A stretch of 64,000 nucleotides of DNA, from positions 496,001 through 560,000 of the forward strand of contig FMXS01000003.1 of the NCBI GenBank assembly GCA_900104495.1. Direction: 5' to 3'. Below the pieces are notes generated by a model. That model had not been told where the DNA came from. It saw only the letters and a list, made by a program, of their open reading frames with translations, and searched no databases. This DNA is from Ruminococcaceae bacterium FB2012 (GTDB lineage: Bacteria > Bacillota > Clostridia > Oscillospirales > Ruminococcaceae). Below, piece by piece: positions 50,297 to 58,152 of the stretch. The translations under genes were made by a program, and so were the position numbers. Each line of letters opens with the position of its first letter. Within the stretch, counting starts at the first letter, position 1.

Positions 50297-51661
50297 TTAA
50301 TCTTCCGTATACTCGTCGCCGTATTTTTCCGCCATTCTTTTTCTTGCTTCGTTGAGCTTCTTTCTCTGAAGCTCTTTAAGCTCCTGCTTGGAGAGCTTTC
50401 TGTCTTCGTCGTCATCATCGTCGTCGCTGTCATCGCTGTCGTCATCGGAGGCGGGCTTTTCACCGCGCTGTTCCTGCTGCATTTCGATAGCTCTTTCCAT
50501 AAACGATTTTTTGCCGTTCTTTCTCTTCTCCTTGTTGCGCTCCATTTCTTCCTCAACAGAAGCTCTGATCTTCGCGGGAGTATAGATCTTGTTGAGGAAC
50601 AGAGTCTGGATAACTGCAAACAGCGAAGAGTAGATCCAGTAAAGACCGAGTCCTGCGGGGTACTCAAACGCGATCCACAGAGAGAACAGAGGCAGAACGA
50701 AGATAATCACCTTCATGCCCATGCCCATTTTCTGAGCGGGATTGTTCTTCTTGGTATAGTAGTTGGAGATAAGAGTTGCTGCCAGCTGGAGCAGGAAAGA
50801 AAGAATGGGGATAATCGCCAGCCAGCTGTTGAAGGAAGGAATAGCGCCGAGAGAGAGCCCGAAGAACTCGTATTTGAAGTCCTTAGCCCAGTCTCTCACG
50901 CTTTCGGGAAGTACCTCGGCATAGCTGATGCCGTCCTTTGTCTTTTCCACAAGGTCGAACACCGCCAGCTCGGGACGCGATACCACAAGGTTCTGAGAAA
51001 CGATCTCGGGGTCTGTAATAAAGGTATCTATCTTGGGATACTTTGTGAAAATATCAACAAAATCCTTCCAAAGCTTATCCTTATCGGACTTTTCCTCGGA
51101 ATCGGCGTCGCTTTCGTAACCGAAGAGCTTAAAGGTATTCTTGTAAGGCTTATCGTCAACGACAATCTTCTCCTTGACCTTGTCATAGGAGCCGCCGTTA
51201 TCTTCCAGGAGCTTTTCCATAGTGGTGTCCTGAGCCTTCATCTCCTGAGAAACGGCTGCCACCATGGAAATGGTATTATTCGTCTTGGTTATATCATCCT
51301 TGCTTACGTCGGAGATATAAGTCATAGGCCCGTAGATAACGGGGATCATTGAGAACAGGATAAGCATTGAGATAAGCATGGGAAGGCAGCTTGCCATGGG
51401 GTTTACACCATGCTTATGATAGAGAGCCATTGTCTCCTCGTTGAGCTTCTCCTGGTTTTTTCCGTATTTCTTTTTGATCTTTTCCAGTTCCGGCTGGATC
51501 ATTGCCATTCTGGCGGTGCTTTTCTGTTGCTTGATGCTCAGAGGGAGCATAAGCAGTCTTGTTACGAGAGTGAAGATCAGCAGAGCTATGCCGTAGTTGC
51601 CGATCAGCTTATAACAGCCCTTCATCAGCAAGCCGAGGGGCGTTGCGAACAAACTAAACAT
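50297..51661 (-). CDS. yidC: YidC/Oxa1-family membrane protein insertase
   Basis: The 454-residue protein has the YidC core helices split by a large extracytoplasmic insert. Residues 15-110 hold the first two helices with the coiled hairpin QQKSTARMAMIQPELEKIKKKYGKNQEKLNE (quoted in part), about 150 residues of charged insert follow, and about 270-380 hold the last helices. The tail has an acidic run of about 15 Asp/Ser residues (DDDSDDSDDDDDDED) followed by a basic segment, which probably contacts ribosomes. No lipobox is seen. It follows yidD by nine bases. Confidence 0.94.
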   Translation of the reverse strand: MFSLFATPLGLLMKGCYKLIGNYGIALLIFTLVTRLLMLPLSIKQQKSTARMAMIQPELEKIKKKYGKNQEKLNEETMALYHKHGVNPMASCLPMLISMLILFSMIPVIYGPMTYISDVSKDDITKTNNTISMVAAVSQEMKAQDTTMEKLLEDNGGSYDKVKEKIVVDDKPYKNTFKLFGYESDADSEEKSDKDKLWKDFVDIFTKYPKIDTFITDPEIVSQNLVVSRPELAVFDLVEKTKDGISYAEVLPESVRDWAKDFKYEFFGLSLGAIPSFNSWLAIIPILSFLLQLAATLISNYYTKKNNPAQKMGMGMKVIIFVLPLFSLWIAFEYPAGLGLYWIYSSLFAVIQTLFLNKIYTPAKIRASVEEEMERNKEKRKNGKKSFMERAIEMQQEQRGEKPASDDDSDDSDDDDDDEDRKLSKQELKELQRKKLNEARKRMAEKYGDEYTED

Positions 51662-51670
51662 TTTACTCGA

Positions 51671-51976
51671 TCATTCCTTACTTTTCCCGTTGACGGGATC
51701 TTTTTTCTTTCGCATATTTCCGGTGACGATATCCTTATAACTGAGCTTTTCGGGGACCTTATCAACTCCCCCGAGGCTCCAGGGATTGCATCTGAGCAGC
51801 CGCCAGCCCGAGAGGATGCTGCCCTTTATCACTCCGTGACGGCTGAAAGCCTCAAGGCAATAAGAAGAGCAGGTGGGATAATACTTGCATCTTGCGGGGA
51901 ACAGAGGACTGATACATTTCCGATAAAAGATTATCGGAAGCATAAAGGGATATCTGAAAATCCTTAATATCTTCAT
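51671..51976 (-). CDS. yidD: Membrane protein insertion efficiency factor YidD
   Basis: The 101-residue protein has the YidD signature: YRKCISPLFPARCKYYPTCSSYCLEAFSRHG and LLRCNPWSLGGVDKVPE (both quoted in part) after a basic amphipathic N-terminus. It assists YidC at the inner membrane surface. Its start overlaps the end of rnpA by four bases. Confidence 0.94.
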   Translation of the reverse strand: MKILRIFRYPFMLPIIFYRKCISPLFPARCKYYPTCSSYCLEAFSRHGVIKGSILSGWRLLRCNPWSLGGVDKVPEKLSYKDIVTGNMRKKKDPVNGKSKE

Positions 51977-52341
51977 TTTTTCGTATTCTTTTTACTCTTG
52001 CCGTTTTCCTGCACGTTTATAGCAGGGATGACTCTTCTGCGGATAAATTTCACCACGTCATCCGATGACTTTTCACAGGCATCATTTCTTGCGGCAAAGA
52101 CAAGATCATAGCCTATCGGCAGTTCCTTTTCACAGAGCCTATATCCCGCCCGGAATATCCGTTTGATGCGGTTTCTCTGCACTGCGCCGCCCTGTTTTTT
52201 TCCGACGGAGATGCCGAACCTGCTGACGGGCAGCTTGTTCGGTATAAAATAAACGGTGAGAAACCCGCAGCTGACGAATTTTCCCGAACGGAAGCAGCGG
52301 AGAAATATTTTGTTATCCTTGATTATTTCCGTAAACAGCAT
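51973..52341 (-). CDS. rnpA: Ribonuclease P protein component
   Basis: The 122-residue basic protein has FGISVGKKQGGAVQRNRIKRIFR, the RNR motif that contacts the RNA subunit in 5' maturation of tRNA. The ATG at 52341 is placed nine bases after GGGGA; a TTG at 52350 is closer than is usual. It is the second gene after rpmH, the usual order. Confidence 0.94.
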   Translation of the reverse strand: MLFTEIIKDNKIFLRCFRSGKFVSCGFLTVYFIPNKLPVSRFGISVGKKQGGAVQRNRIKRIFRAGYRLCEKELPIGYDLVFAARNDACEKSSDDVVKFIRRRVIPAINVQENGKSKKNTKK

Positions 52342-52428
52342 TTCATACAATCCCCATAGGCCAAAAAAGACAAAAGACCCTATACCAAGCAGCTGAGGCT
52401 GAATGGTATATGGTCTATAGTCACGAGA

Positions 52429-52563
52429 TCAGTGGCTGAGTCTTGCTCTGCCCTTAGCACGTCTGCGGGCCAAAACCTTTCTGCCGTTTCTGGTGGACAT
52501 TCTCTGCATGAATCCGTGGACCTTTTTTCTCTGGAGCTTTTTAGGCTGATATGTTCTCTTCAT
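52429..52563 (-). CDS. rpmH: Ribosomal protein bL34
   Basis: The 44-residue protein MKRTYQPKKLQRKKVHGF...RAKGRARLSH is a textbook L34. AAGGAGG-type sequence precedes the ATG. It is the first gene of the leftward rpmH-rnpA-yidD-yidC-jag operon. Confidence 0.98.
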   Translation of the reverse strand: MKRTYQPKKLQRKKVHGFMQRMSTRNGRKVLARRRAKGRARLSH

Positions 52564-52675
52564 TTCATTTTCCCTCCTTCGGTATCTGCCCGTTACACAA
52601 AAACGGGCACGGATGAAAACGGGTACTGTATTCAAAGGGGCACACTTTGCCCTTACTTTACCCTTGCAATAATCT

Positions 52676-52705
52676 ATTATAACCTATCACAGCGCTGTTT
52701 GTCAA
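52676..52705 (-). promoter_or_regulatory. Promoter of the rpmH operon
   Basis: On the minus strand TTGACA (52700-52705) and TATAAT (52676-52681) are separated by 18 bases, both perfect consensus hexamers, about 110 bases before rpmH. Confidence 0.88.
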
Positions 52706-52931
52706 TACCGTTCACAAATTGTTTAAATATATTTAAGCCCGTATCAATGCGCCCGGGCGGAAATTTGAACGATAAAATCTAAACTTTTTATTACAATAAG
52801 AAATGCCGGACTATATCCGGACTATATATTGATAAATCTGATATTAAAAAATCAATATACGGTATACCCCAAACGTATCTGCGCGGTTTGAGATACTATT
52901 ATAATTATATAAGATTTAGCAAGGATTTTAC

Positions 52932-52960
52932 TTGAAATTTGAATTGAAATATGTTATAAT
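52932..52960 (+). promoter_or_regulatory. Promoter of dnaA
   Basis: TTGAAA (52932-52937) and TATAAT (52955-52960) have a 17-base spacer. The flanking 52706-52931 is AT-rich, contains a duplicated CCGGACTATAT, and carries no gene. Confidence 0.75.
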
Positions 52961-53058
52961 GTAGTATGTAATAAAATTGAATATTGTGCCCATTTTTCAG
53001 ATTTGGGATTAAAATCAATTATCAGTAAATTAAACAGTAAAGGAAGGAAATATCGGAT

Positions 53059-54396
53059 ATGGACTCGCTTGAACAGGCGTTTGAACAGGTCATAAAGTAC
53101 CTTGAAACTCAGAACGACAGGATAAGTTCTATCGCACTGGAAAAGTGGATAATGAATCTTATCCCTTACAAATTTGAAGGCAGTACGGTCTATCTGCTGA
53201 CGGAGAACGACTTCAGCAAAAATATCATTCTCACCCACTACAAGGAGCTTATCGAGGAAGGTTTCCTTAACGTGCTGGGCTTTCCGGTAAAGGCGGAGCT
53301 TCTGATAAAGAGCGTTTCGGAGCCGGAAGAAAAAGCCGTTCCGAAGGCGGCGCCGGACCAGTTCGGAGAGCTGACCTTTGAGAATTTCGTAAAGGGCAAA
53401 TCCAACGAGCTGGCTTATGCTTTCTCCATGGCGGTGGCAGGCAACAGCGAAATGAGCGGAGGGATAAACTCCAATCAGACTTTCAACCCGCTGTTTATCT
53501 ACGGTGATTCGGGACTGGGCAAGACACATCTGATGAAGGCTATCGAAAATGAAGTCAGAAAGAAGAACCCGTCTATCAAGATAATCTACACCACCAGTGA
53601 GAATTTTCTCAACGAGTTCGTTGAGGCTATCAAAATAAAGGACATGGAAGAATTCCACAACAAATACCGCAACGCGGATTTTCTGCTTATCGACGACATC
53701 CAGTTCATTTCCAAGAGGGAAGCGCTCCAGCAGGAATTTTTCCACACCTTCAACGATCTTTACAATGCCAGAAAGCAGATCGTACTGACAGCTGATATCG
53801 CTCCTTCAAAGCTGACTCTGCTGGAGGAAAGGATAAGGTCGAGATTCGCGCTGGGCGTACAGGTTGACATCCAGCCGCCGGATTTTGAAACGAGAATGGC
53901 TATCGTCAAGCGCAAGGCGGAACTTCTGGGTTTACAGCTCAGCGACAACATATGCAGACTTATCGCGGAGAAGATAAAGACCAACATCCGTCAGCTGGAA
54001 GGCACCGTCAACAAGATGAAGGGTCTTACGGAATTTACCAATGAAACGCCTTCAATGGCAATGGCTCAGAAGGTGGTCAAGGAGATAATGATCGAGAACC
54101 ACCCGCAGGAGATCACTGTTGACAGGATAATCAACGAGGTCGCAATGGTATTCAAGGTCAATCCCGAGGACATCCGCGGGACTAACCGGAGCAAGAACAT
54201 CTCCCGGGCAAGGAAGGTAGTTATCTATCTTCTGAAGGAAGTCAAGGGTATGACATATCTTGACATAGGAAAAGAGCTTGGAAAGAATCACTCCACGATG
54301 ACAATACATTATCAGAGCATAGTTGATGAGATCAACAAAAACAAGGAATTCAAGCACATCGTCGAGGACCTTGAGAAAAATCTGAAAAACAATTGA
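53059..54396 (+). CDS. dnaA: Chromosomal replication initiator DnaA
   Basis: The 445-residue protein has domain I (1-85), a short linker, the AAA+ domain with Walker A GDSGLGKTH at 149-157 and Walker B LLIDDIQF, and C-terminal domain IV with the DnaA-box-binding block DIGKELGKNHSTMTIHYQSI. It opens oriC and loads the helicase. GGAAGGAAA precedes the ATG. A fragment of the interspersed repeat begins immediately after the stop codon. Confidence 0.97.
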   Translation: MDSLEQAFEQVIKYLETQNDRISSIALEKWIMNLIPYKFEGSTVYLLTENDFSKNIILTHYKELIEEGFLNVLGFPVKAELLIKSVSEPEEKAVPKAAPDQFGELTFENFVKGKSNELAYAFSMAVAGNSEMSGGINSNQTFNPLFIYGDSGLGKTHLMKAIENEVRKKNPSIKIIYTTSENFLNEFVEAIKIKDMEEFHNKYRNADFLLIDDIQFISKREALQQEFFHTFNDLYNARKQIVLTADIAPSKLTLLEERIRSRFALGVQVDIQPPDFETRMAIVKRKAELLGLQLSDNICRLIAEKIKTNIRQLEGTVNKMKGLTEFTNETPSMAMAQKVVKEIMIENHPQEITVDRIINEVAMVFKVNPEDIRGTNRSKNISRARKVVIYLLKEVKGMTYLDIGKELGKNHSTMTIHYQSIVDEINKNKEFKHIVEDLEKNLKNN

Positions 54397-54560
54397 GCAG
54401 GCCCGAGCGCGGGCGGCGGCAGGGGCGTGCCCCTGGCCCTAGCGCGGGCGGCGCATTTCCGCCGCAAGCAACATAGTGCAGAAAACAAGTTTTGTGATGC
54501 GGCGGGGCTGAACAAAGTGAAAATTCCAAACGCGAAGCGAGTTCCGCAGTCCAGGGCGCG
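54397..54560 (+). repeat. Interspersed intergenic repeat, copy D (head fragment)
   Basis: The segment has the head GGCAGGGGCGTGCCCCTGG, then CCGCCGCAAGCAACATAGTGC and TGTGATGCGGCGGGGCTGAAC, in the same order as the head of the complementary strands of copies B and C. The tandem units and tail are missing. It lies on the transcribed strand right after the dnaA stop. Confidence 0.75.
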
Positions 54561-54761
54561 GTAGCCCTGGCGGGACAATTTTTCTTCGCAAGCTCAGAAA
54601 AATCGGGGGCAGAGCCTCATTCGGCGCGTCAGCAACGACCCCGGAGCTTCACAAAAGACTTTCAATATGACTTTAAACTTTTAAAGCATTGACCGTTTAC
54701 AGCAAATACGGCGGTGAGAGAAGTTTTTCAAAACTATTCTGTCGGAGTGTTTAAAAGTGTG

Positions 54762-55010
54762 TGTTGAAAAATTTCCGTATTCAACGAAATAATCAACAGG
54801 ATTTCAAAATGTTTGGAAATTTTTCAAGAGAAATCAACCGAAGGAAAAGTTTCAAAGCTTTCAAATAATTCTCAACATCCGAAGTGAAAAAATCAAAGGA
54901 AGAATTTTCCGTATTTTTCGGGAAAAAATCAGAATTCAACTTTTTAAGAGACACTAATACTAAGAATAAAAATTAAAATATCTATTTATTATGAAACAAA
55001 AATTTTATCG
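54762..55010. other. Candidate origin of replication (dnaA-dnaN gap)
   Basis: Six sequences of the form NNNTCAACN lie at 54762 (complement), 54778, 54790, 54831, 54869 and 54933; the best are TTTTCAACA, TAATCAACA and TTCTCAACA, resembling the DnaA box TTATCCACA with CC changed to CA. An AT-rich run at 54955-55010 could be the unwinding element. Gene direction switches at dnaA, consistent with an origin. No perfect box was found, so this is provisional. Confidence 0.6.
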
Positions 55011-55029
55011 GTGAAAGGAAGTAATCAAG

Positions 55030-56139
55030 TTGAAATTCGTCTGCAATAAATTAAGGATATATGAAGCGGTCATCAATACCGCCAAAGCTATCTCGGACAG
55101 GAGCTCTCTGCCTTCGCTGGAATCCATGAAAGTTAAGCTGGCGGATTCTCTGCTGGAACTGACAGGCTACGATCTGGAGATCGGCATCAGAACAACGGTG
55201 GCGGTAAGGTCCGACGACAGGGGAAGCTTTCTTATAGACGCGAAGCTGTTCAGCGAAATGATAAAGAAAATGGATGCAGACGAGATTCTTATAGAGGTCA
55301 ACGAGAATATGCAGGTGACTATCTCGGGCTGCTCGGTAGTGTATAACATGATGGCAAAGGCAGCGGATGAATATCCCGAGCTGCCGGATAAGAAAAACTG
55401 CGAAAAGCTGAGCATCCCGCAGACGATACTCAAAAGCATGATAAATCAGACTATCTTTGCAGCGGCGGTATCGGACATCAATCCCGTGCTGAAGGGTGAG
55501 CTTTTTGAATTTGAGAGAGGAAAGCTGAACTTAGCGGCGATAGACGGCTACAGGCTGGCGGTCAGGACCGAGACCGTGAAGTCGGAGGAGGACAAGAAGT
55601 TTATCGTGCCTTCAAAAACGCTGGCCGAAGTCGCAAGGCTCCTGGGAGACAACGACGAGGACAGCTGCGAGATCTTCGTGGCTATGAAGCATATCATCTT
55701 TGAGATAAACGGTTATCTTGTATATTCAAGGCTTATCGAGGGAGAGTTCCACCCTTACAGGAGCGCTCTGCCCAAGAGCTGCAACACGGAAGTCATCGTT
55801 GACAGAAAAGAGCTGCTGCTCTCGCTGGAGAGAGTTATGCTGCTTATCAGCGAAAGAACTCCCAGCCCGGTAAGATGCTATTTTGAAAACGGGAACATAA
55901 AGATAAAATGCTCAACAGAACTCGGAAAGATACAGGACGAGATCAAAGCGGATATAACCGGCCCGGTCATTGAGATAGGATTCAAGTGCAAGTATTTCCT
56001 TGACCCGCTGACGAAGATCGACGATGAAAAGATAAGATTACAGATGAACGGCAGCCTTCTGCCCATGAAGATCTCTCCGATGGAGGGAGACAAGTTCACA
56101 TTTTTGGTGCTGCCTGTAAGGCTTTCCAAAGAGAACTGA
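55030..56139 (+). CDS. dnaN: DNA polymerase III beta clamp
   Basis: The 369-residue protein begins at TTG 55030 (MKFVCNKLRIYEAVINTAKAI) with GAAAGGAAG upstream. It has the three clamp domains and the C-terminal peptide MKISPMEGDKFTFLVLPVRL. It forms the sliding ring that tethers the polymerase. The TTG start and slightly shorter length are normal variants. Confidence 0.97.
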   Translation: MKFVCNKLRIYEAVINTAKAISDRSSLPSLESMKVKLADSLLELTGYDLEIGIRTTVAVRSDDRGSFLIDAKLFSEMIKKMDADEILIEVNENMQVTISGCSVVYNMMAKAADEYPELPDKKNCEKLSIPQTILKSMINQTIFAAAVSDINPVLKGELFEFERGKLNLAAIDGYRLAVRTETVKSEEDKKFIVPSKTLAEVARLLGDNDEDSCEIFVAMKHIIFEINGYLVYSRLIEGEFHPYRSALPKSCNTEVIVDRKELLLSLERVMLLISERTPSPVRCYFENGNIKIKCSTELGKIQDEIKADITGPVIEIGFKCKYFLDPLTKIDDEKIRLQMNGSLLPMKISPMEGDKFTFLVLPVRLSKEN

Positions 56140-56166
56140 AAAATAATACAGAAAACGGTGAGAGAA

Positions 56167-56424
56167 ATGGAAGAACTGGAATACAGATATGATACTCAGC
56201 TGCTTATCGACGGCGAGGATCTTGACGAGGACGAGATCAACGATTATATCGTTGAGCATTTCAAAGGCGACAGCCTGCTGGTAGTGGGCGACGATGAGCT
56301 TATCAAGCTCCACTATCATACCAACGAGCCCTGGCTCATACTGGAGTATTGCCGGACTCTCGGGGAAATATACGATATAGTAGTCGAGGATATGGACAGG
56401 CAGCAGAGAGGCCTCAAGGGATAA
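56167..56424 (+). CDS. Small protein resembling the C-terminal domain of FakA/DAK2-type kinases
   Basis: The 85-residue acidic protein has LLVVGDDELIKLHYHTNEPWLILEYCRTLGEIYDIVVEDMDRQ (shown in part), which resembles the last domain of the fatty-acid kinase FakA family (VKVHVHTNNPG...). It may be a free-standing remnant or regulator. A GTG at 56158 is an alternative start; the ATG at 56167 has GGTGAG before it. It lies between dnaN and the S4 gene, an unusual insertion into a very conserved order. Confidence 0.6.
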   Translation: MEELEYRYDTQLLIDGEDLDEDEINDYIVEHFKGDSLLVVGDDELIKLHYHTNEPWLILEYCRTLGEIYDIVVEDMDRQQRGLKG

Positions 56425-56433
56425 GTTTATAGT

Positions 56434-56652
56434 ATGAAACAGGAAGAGATAAAAATTCATACCGAGTTTATCAAGCTGGACTCGCTTCTGAAATTTGCAG
56501 GCTGCGTCGAGACGGGCGGCATCGGGAAGGAGATCATCGCCGAAGGGCGGATCAAGGTCAACGGTGAGGTCTGCCTGATGCGGGGAAAAAAGATCAGAAA
56601 AGGCGACAGAGTGCAGATCGACGAGATAAGCACCGAGCTTGTTATTGTCTGA
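56434..56652 (+). CDS. yaaA: S4-domain RNA-binding protein of the YaaA type
   Basis: The 72-residue protein has the S4 motif FIKLDSLLKFAGCVETGGIGKEIIAEGRIKVNGEV (quoted in part), as in the small YaaA proteins between dnaN and recF in Firmicutes, implicated in ribosome assembly. Its stop is one base before the recF ATG. Confidence 0.92.
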   Translation: MKQEEIKIHTEFIKLDSLLKFAGCVETGGIGKEIIAEGRIKVNGEVCLMRGKKIRKGDRVQIDEISTELVIV

Positions 56653-56653
56653 T

Positions 56654-57769
56654 ATGATAATTACAAAACTGAAAGCGGACGGGTTCAAGAACCTTAAAGG
56701 CATAGCAATTGAACCGCATCCGAAACTGAATATTTTCTTCGGGGACAATGCCCAGGGAAAGACCAATCTTATCGAAGCTGTCTGGCTTTGCAGCGGTGTA
56801 AGAAGTTTCAGAAACACCAAAGACAAGGATATGATAGACATAGGCGGCGAGGTCATGAGCATAGAGCTGAGTTTCCGGGACTCTCAAAGAGAGCAGACGG
56901 TCACCTACCGCATGGCGAGGCCCTATGTCAAAGACAAGAACTGTACTCTCAACGGAGTAAAGGTAAAAACTCCTTCAAAGCTGTTCGGCGGGCTGTGCTG
57001 TGTTATCTTCACGCCGGAGGACCTGGAGCTTTCAAAGGGTTCCCCGGAAAAAAGACGGCAGTTTCTTGACCTTTCGGCGGCGCAGATAAAGAACTCCTAC
57101 AAGTCCGTCAGCGAGAAATACGAACAGATATTGGAGCAGAGAAATTCTCTGCTGAAAAATATCGCCTTCGGGCGCTCCGAAAAGGACGAGCTGGAGGTCT
57201 GGGACATCCAGCTGGCGAAAATGGGCGCTTATATGACCCTTCTGAGATACAACTACTCAAAGAAGCTGGGAGAATACGCTTCAAGGCTCTACTCTGAGCT
57301 TTCGGGCGGGAAGGAAGAATTGAAACTCCTTTACTGCTCCACGGTGTTTGAGAGCATCGAAGGACGGCTGGACTACCGCAACGACTTAGCGGAGGAATAT
57401 CTTGAATGCCTTCGCAGGACCCGTGACGAGGATATCCGGCTGGGATATACGGGAAAGGGAGTTCACAGGGACGAGCTCAACGCTTTTATAGGAGGTCTGC
57501 CGGCCCGGGATTTTGCCTCCCAGGGACAGCACAGGTCGATAGCGCTGGTATTGAAGCTGGCGCAGGCTAACATCCTGCTGGACGAGACCGATGAAGCGCC
57601 GGTGTTTCTGCTGGACGATGTGCTGAGCGAGCTTGACCCCTCCCGGCAGGAGTTCATCCTTTCAAAGATAGACAATATGCAGGTGTTCATCACCTGCTGC
57701 GACGACAGCATCCCAAAGAACAAGACGGGAAAGATGTATCACATTCTCGGCGGAAGGATAGTCAGATAA
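56654..57769 (+). CDS. recF: DNA replication and repair protein RecF
   Basis: The 371-residue SMC-like ATPase has Walker A FGDNAQGKTNL, the signature FASQGQHRSIAL and Walker B FLLDDVLSELD. It loads RecA at gaps and restarts forks. The ATG at 56654 directly follows the S4 gene; an upstream start at 56639 would overlap it. Confidence 0.95.
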   Translation: MIITKLKADGFKNLKGIAIEPHPKLNIFFGDNAQGKTNLIEAVWLCSGVRSFRNTKDKDMIDIGGEVMSIELSFRDSQREQTVTYRMARPYVKDKNCTLNGVKVKTPSKLFGGLCCVIFTPEDLELSKGSPEKRRQFLDLSAAQIKNSYKSVSEKYEQILEQRNSLLKNIAFGRSEKDELEVWDIQLAKMGAYMTLLRYNYSKKLGEYASRLYSELSGGKEELKLLYCSTVFESIEGRLDYRNDLAEEYLECLRRTRDEDIRLGYTGKGVHRDELNAFIGGLPARDFASQGQHRSIALVLKLAQANILLDETDEAPVFLLDDVLSELDPSRQEFILSKIDNMQVFITCCDDSIPKNKTGKMYHILGGRIVR

Positions 57770-57807
57770 GGGAAAGCTGAAAGAATTATAATGCGGTCGG
57801 TGTTTAT

Positions 57808-58074
57808 ATGTATCTTCATCTGGGAAACGACTTTATTGTGAATGAAAAGTATATCATCGGGATATTTGACCTGGAGAAAAGTTCGGTGTCGAAGTTCACC
57901 CGGGATTTTCTGGCGGAGGCCACAAGGAATAAGCGAGTGGTCAACTGCACCGAGGAGATGCCCAAGAGCTTTGTGGTGACCCTCGACGAGGAACTGACGG
58001 AAAGGGTCTACATCTCGCAGCTTTCATGTGCGACTTTGAAAAAAAGAGCGGGAAAAATGATAATGGACAGCTGA
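57808..58074 (+). CDS. remB: DUF370 protein RemB
   Basis: The 88-residue protein MYLHLGNDFIVNEKYIIGIFDLEK... matches the RemB/YaaB branch of DUF370, placed between recF and gyrB as in Bacillus. RemA-type relatives are DNA-binding matrix regulators; the role of RemB is less clear. Confidence 0.85.
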   Translation: MYLHLGNDFIVNEKYIIGIFDLEKSSVSKFTRDFLAEATRNKRVVNCTEEMPKSFVVTLDEELTERVYISQLSCATLKKRAGKMIMDS

Positions 58075-58152
58075 TCTTGCGAAGAAATATTTATTTGAAA
58101 TAAGCAGTATTAAAGTGCAGGAAATTTATTCTGCAATTGGAGGATATTTTTT

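Noticed and set aside
50297..51661. YidC as a lipoprotein (misCA type)
   Set aside because: There is no cysteine lipobox after the first hydrophobic segment, so a non-lipidated insertase is the better call.
54397..54600. GC-rich segment after dnaA as a part of oriC
   Set aside because: It matches the head of the interspersed repeat at 40.8 and 44.7 kb, so it is repeat-derived rather than an origin-specific feature.
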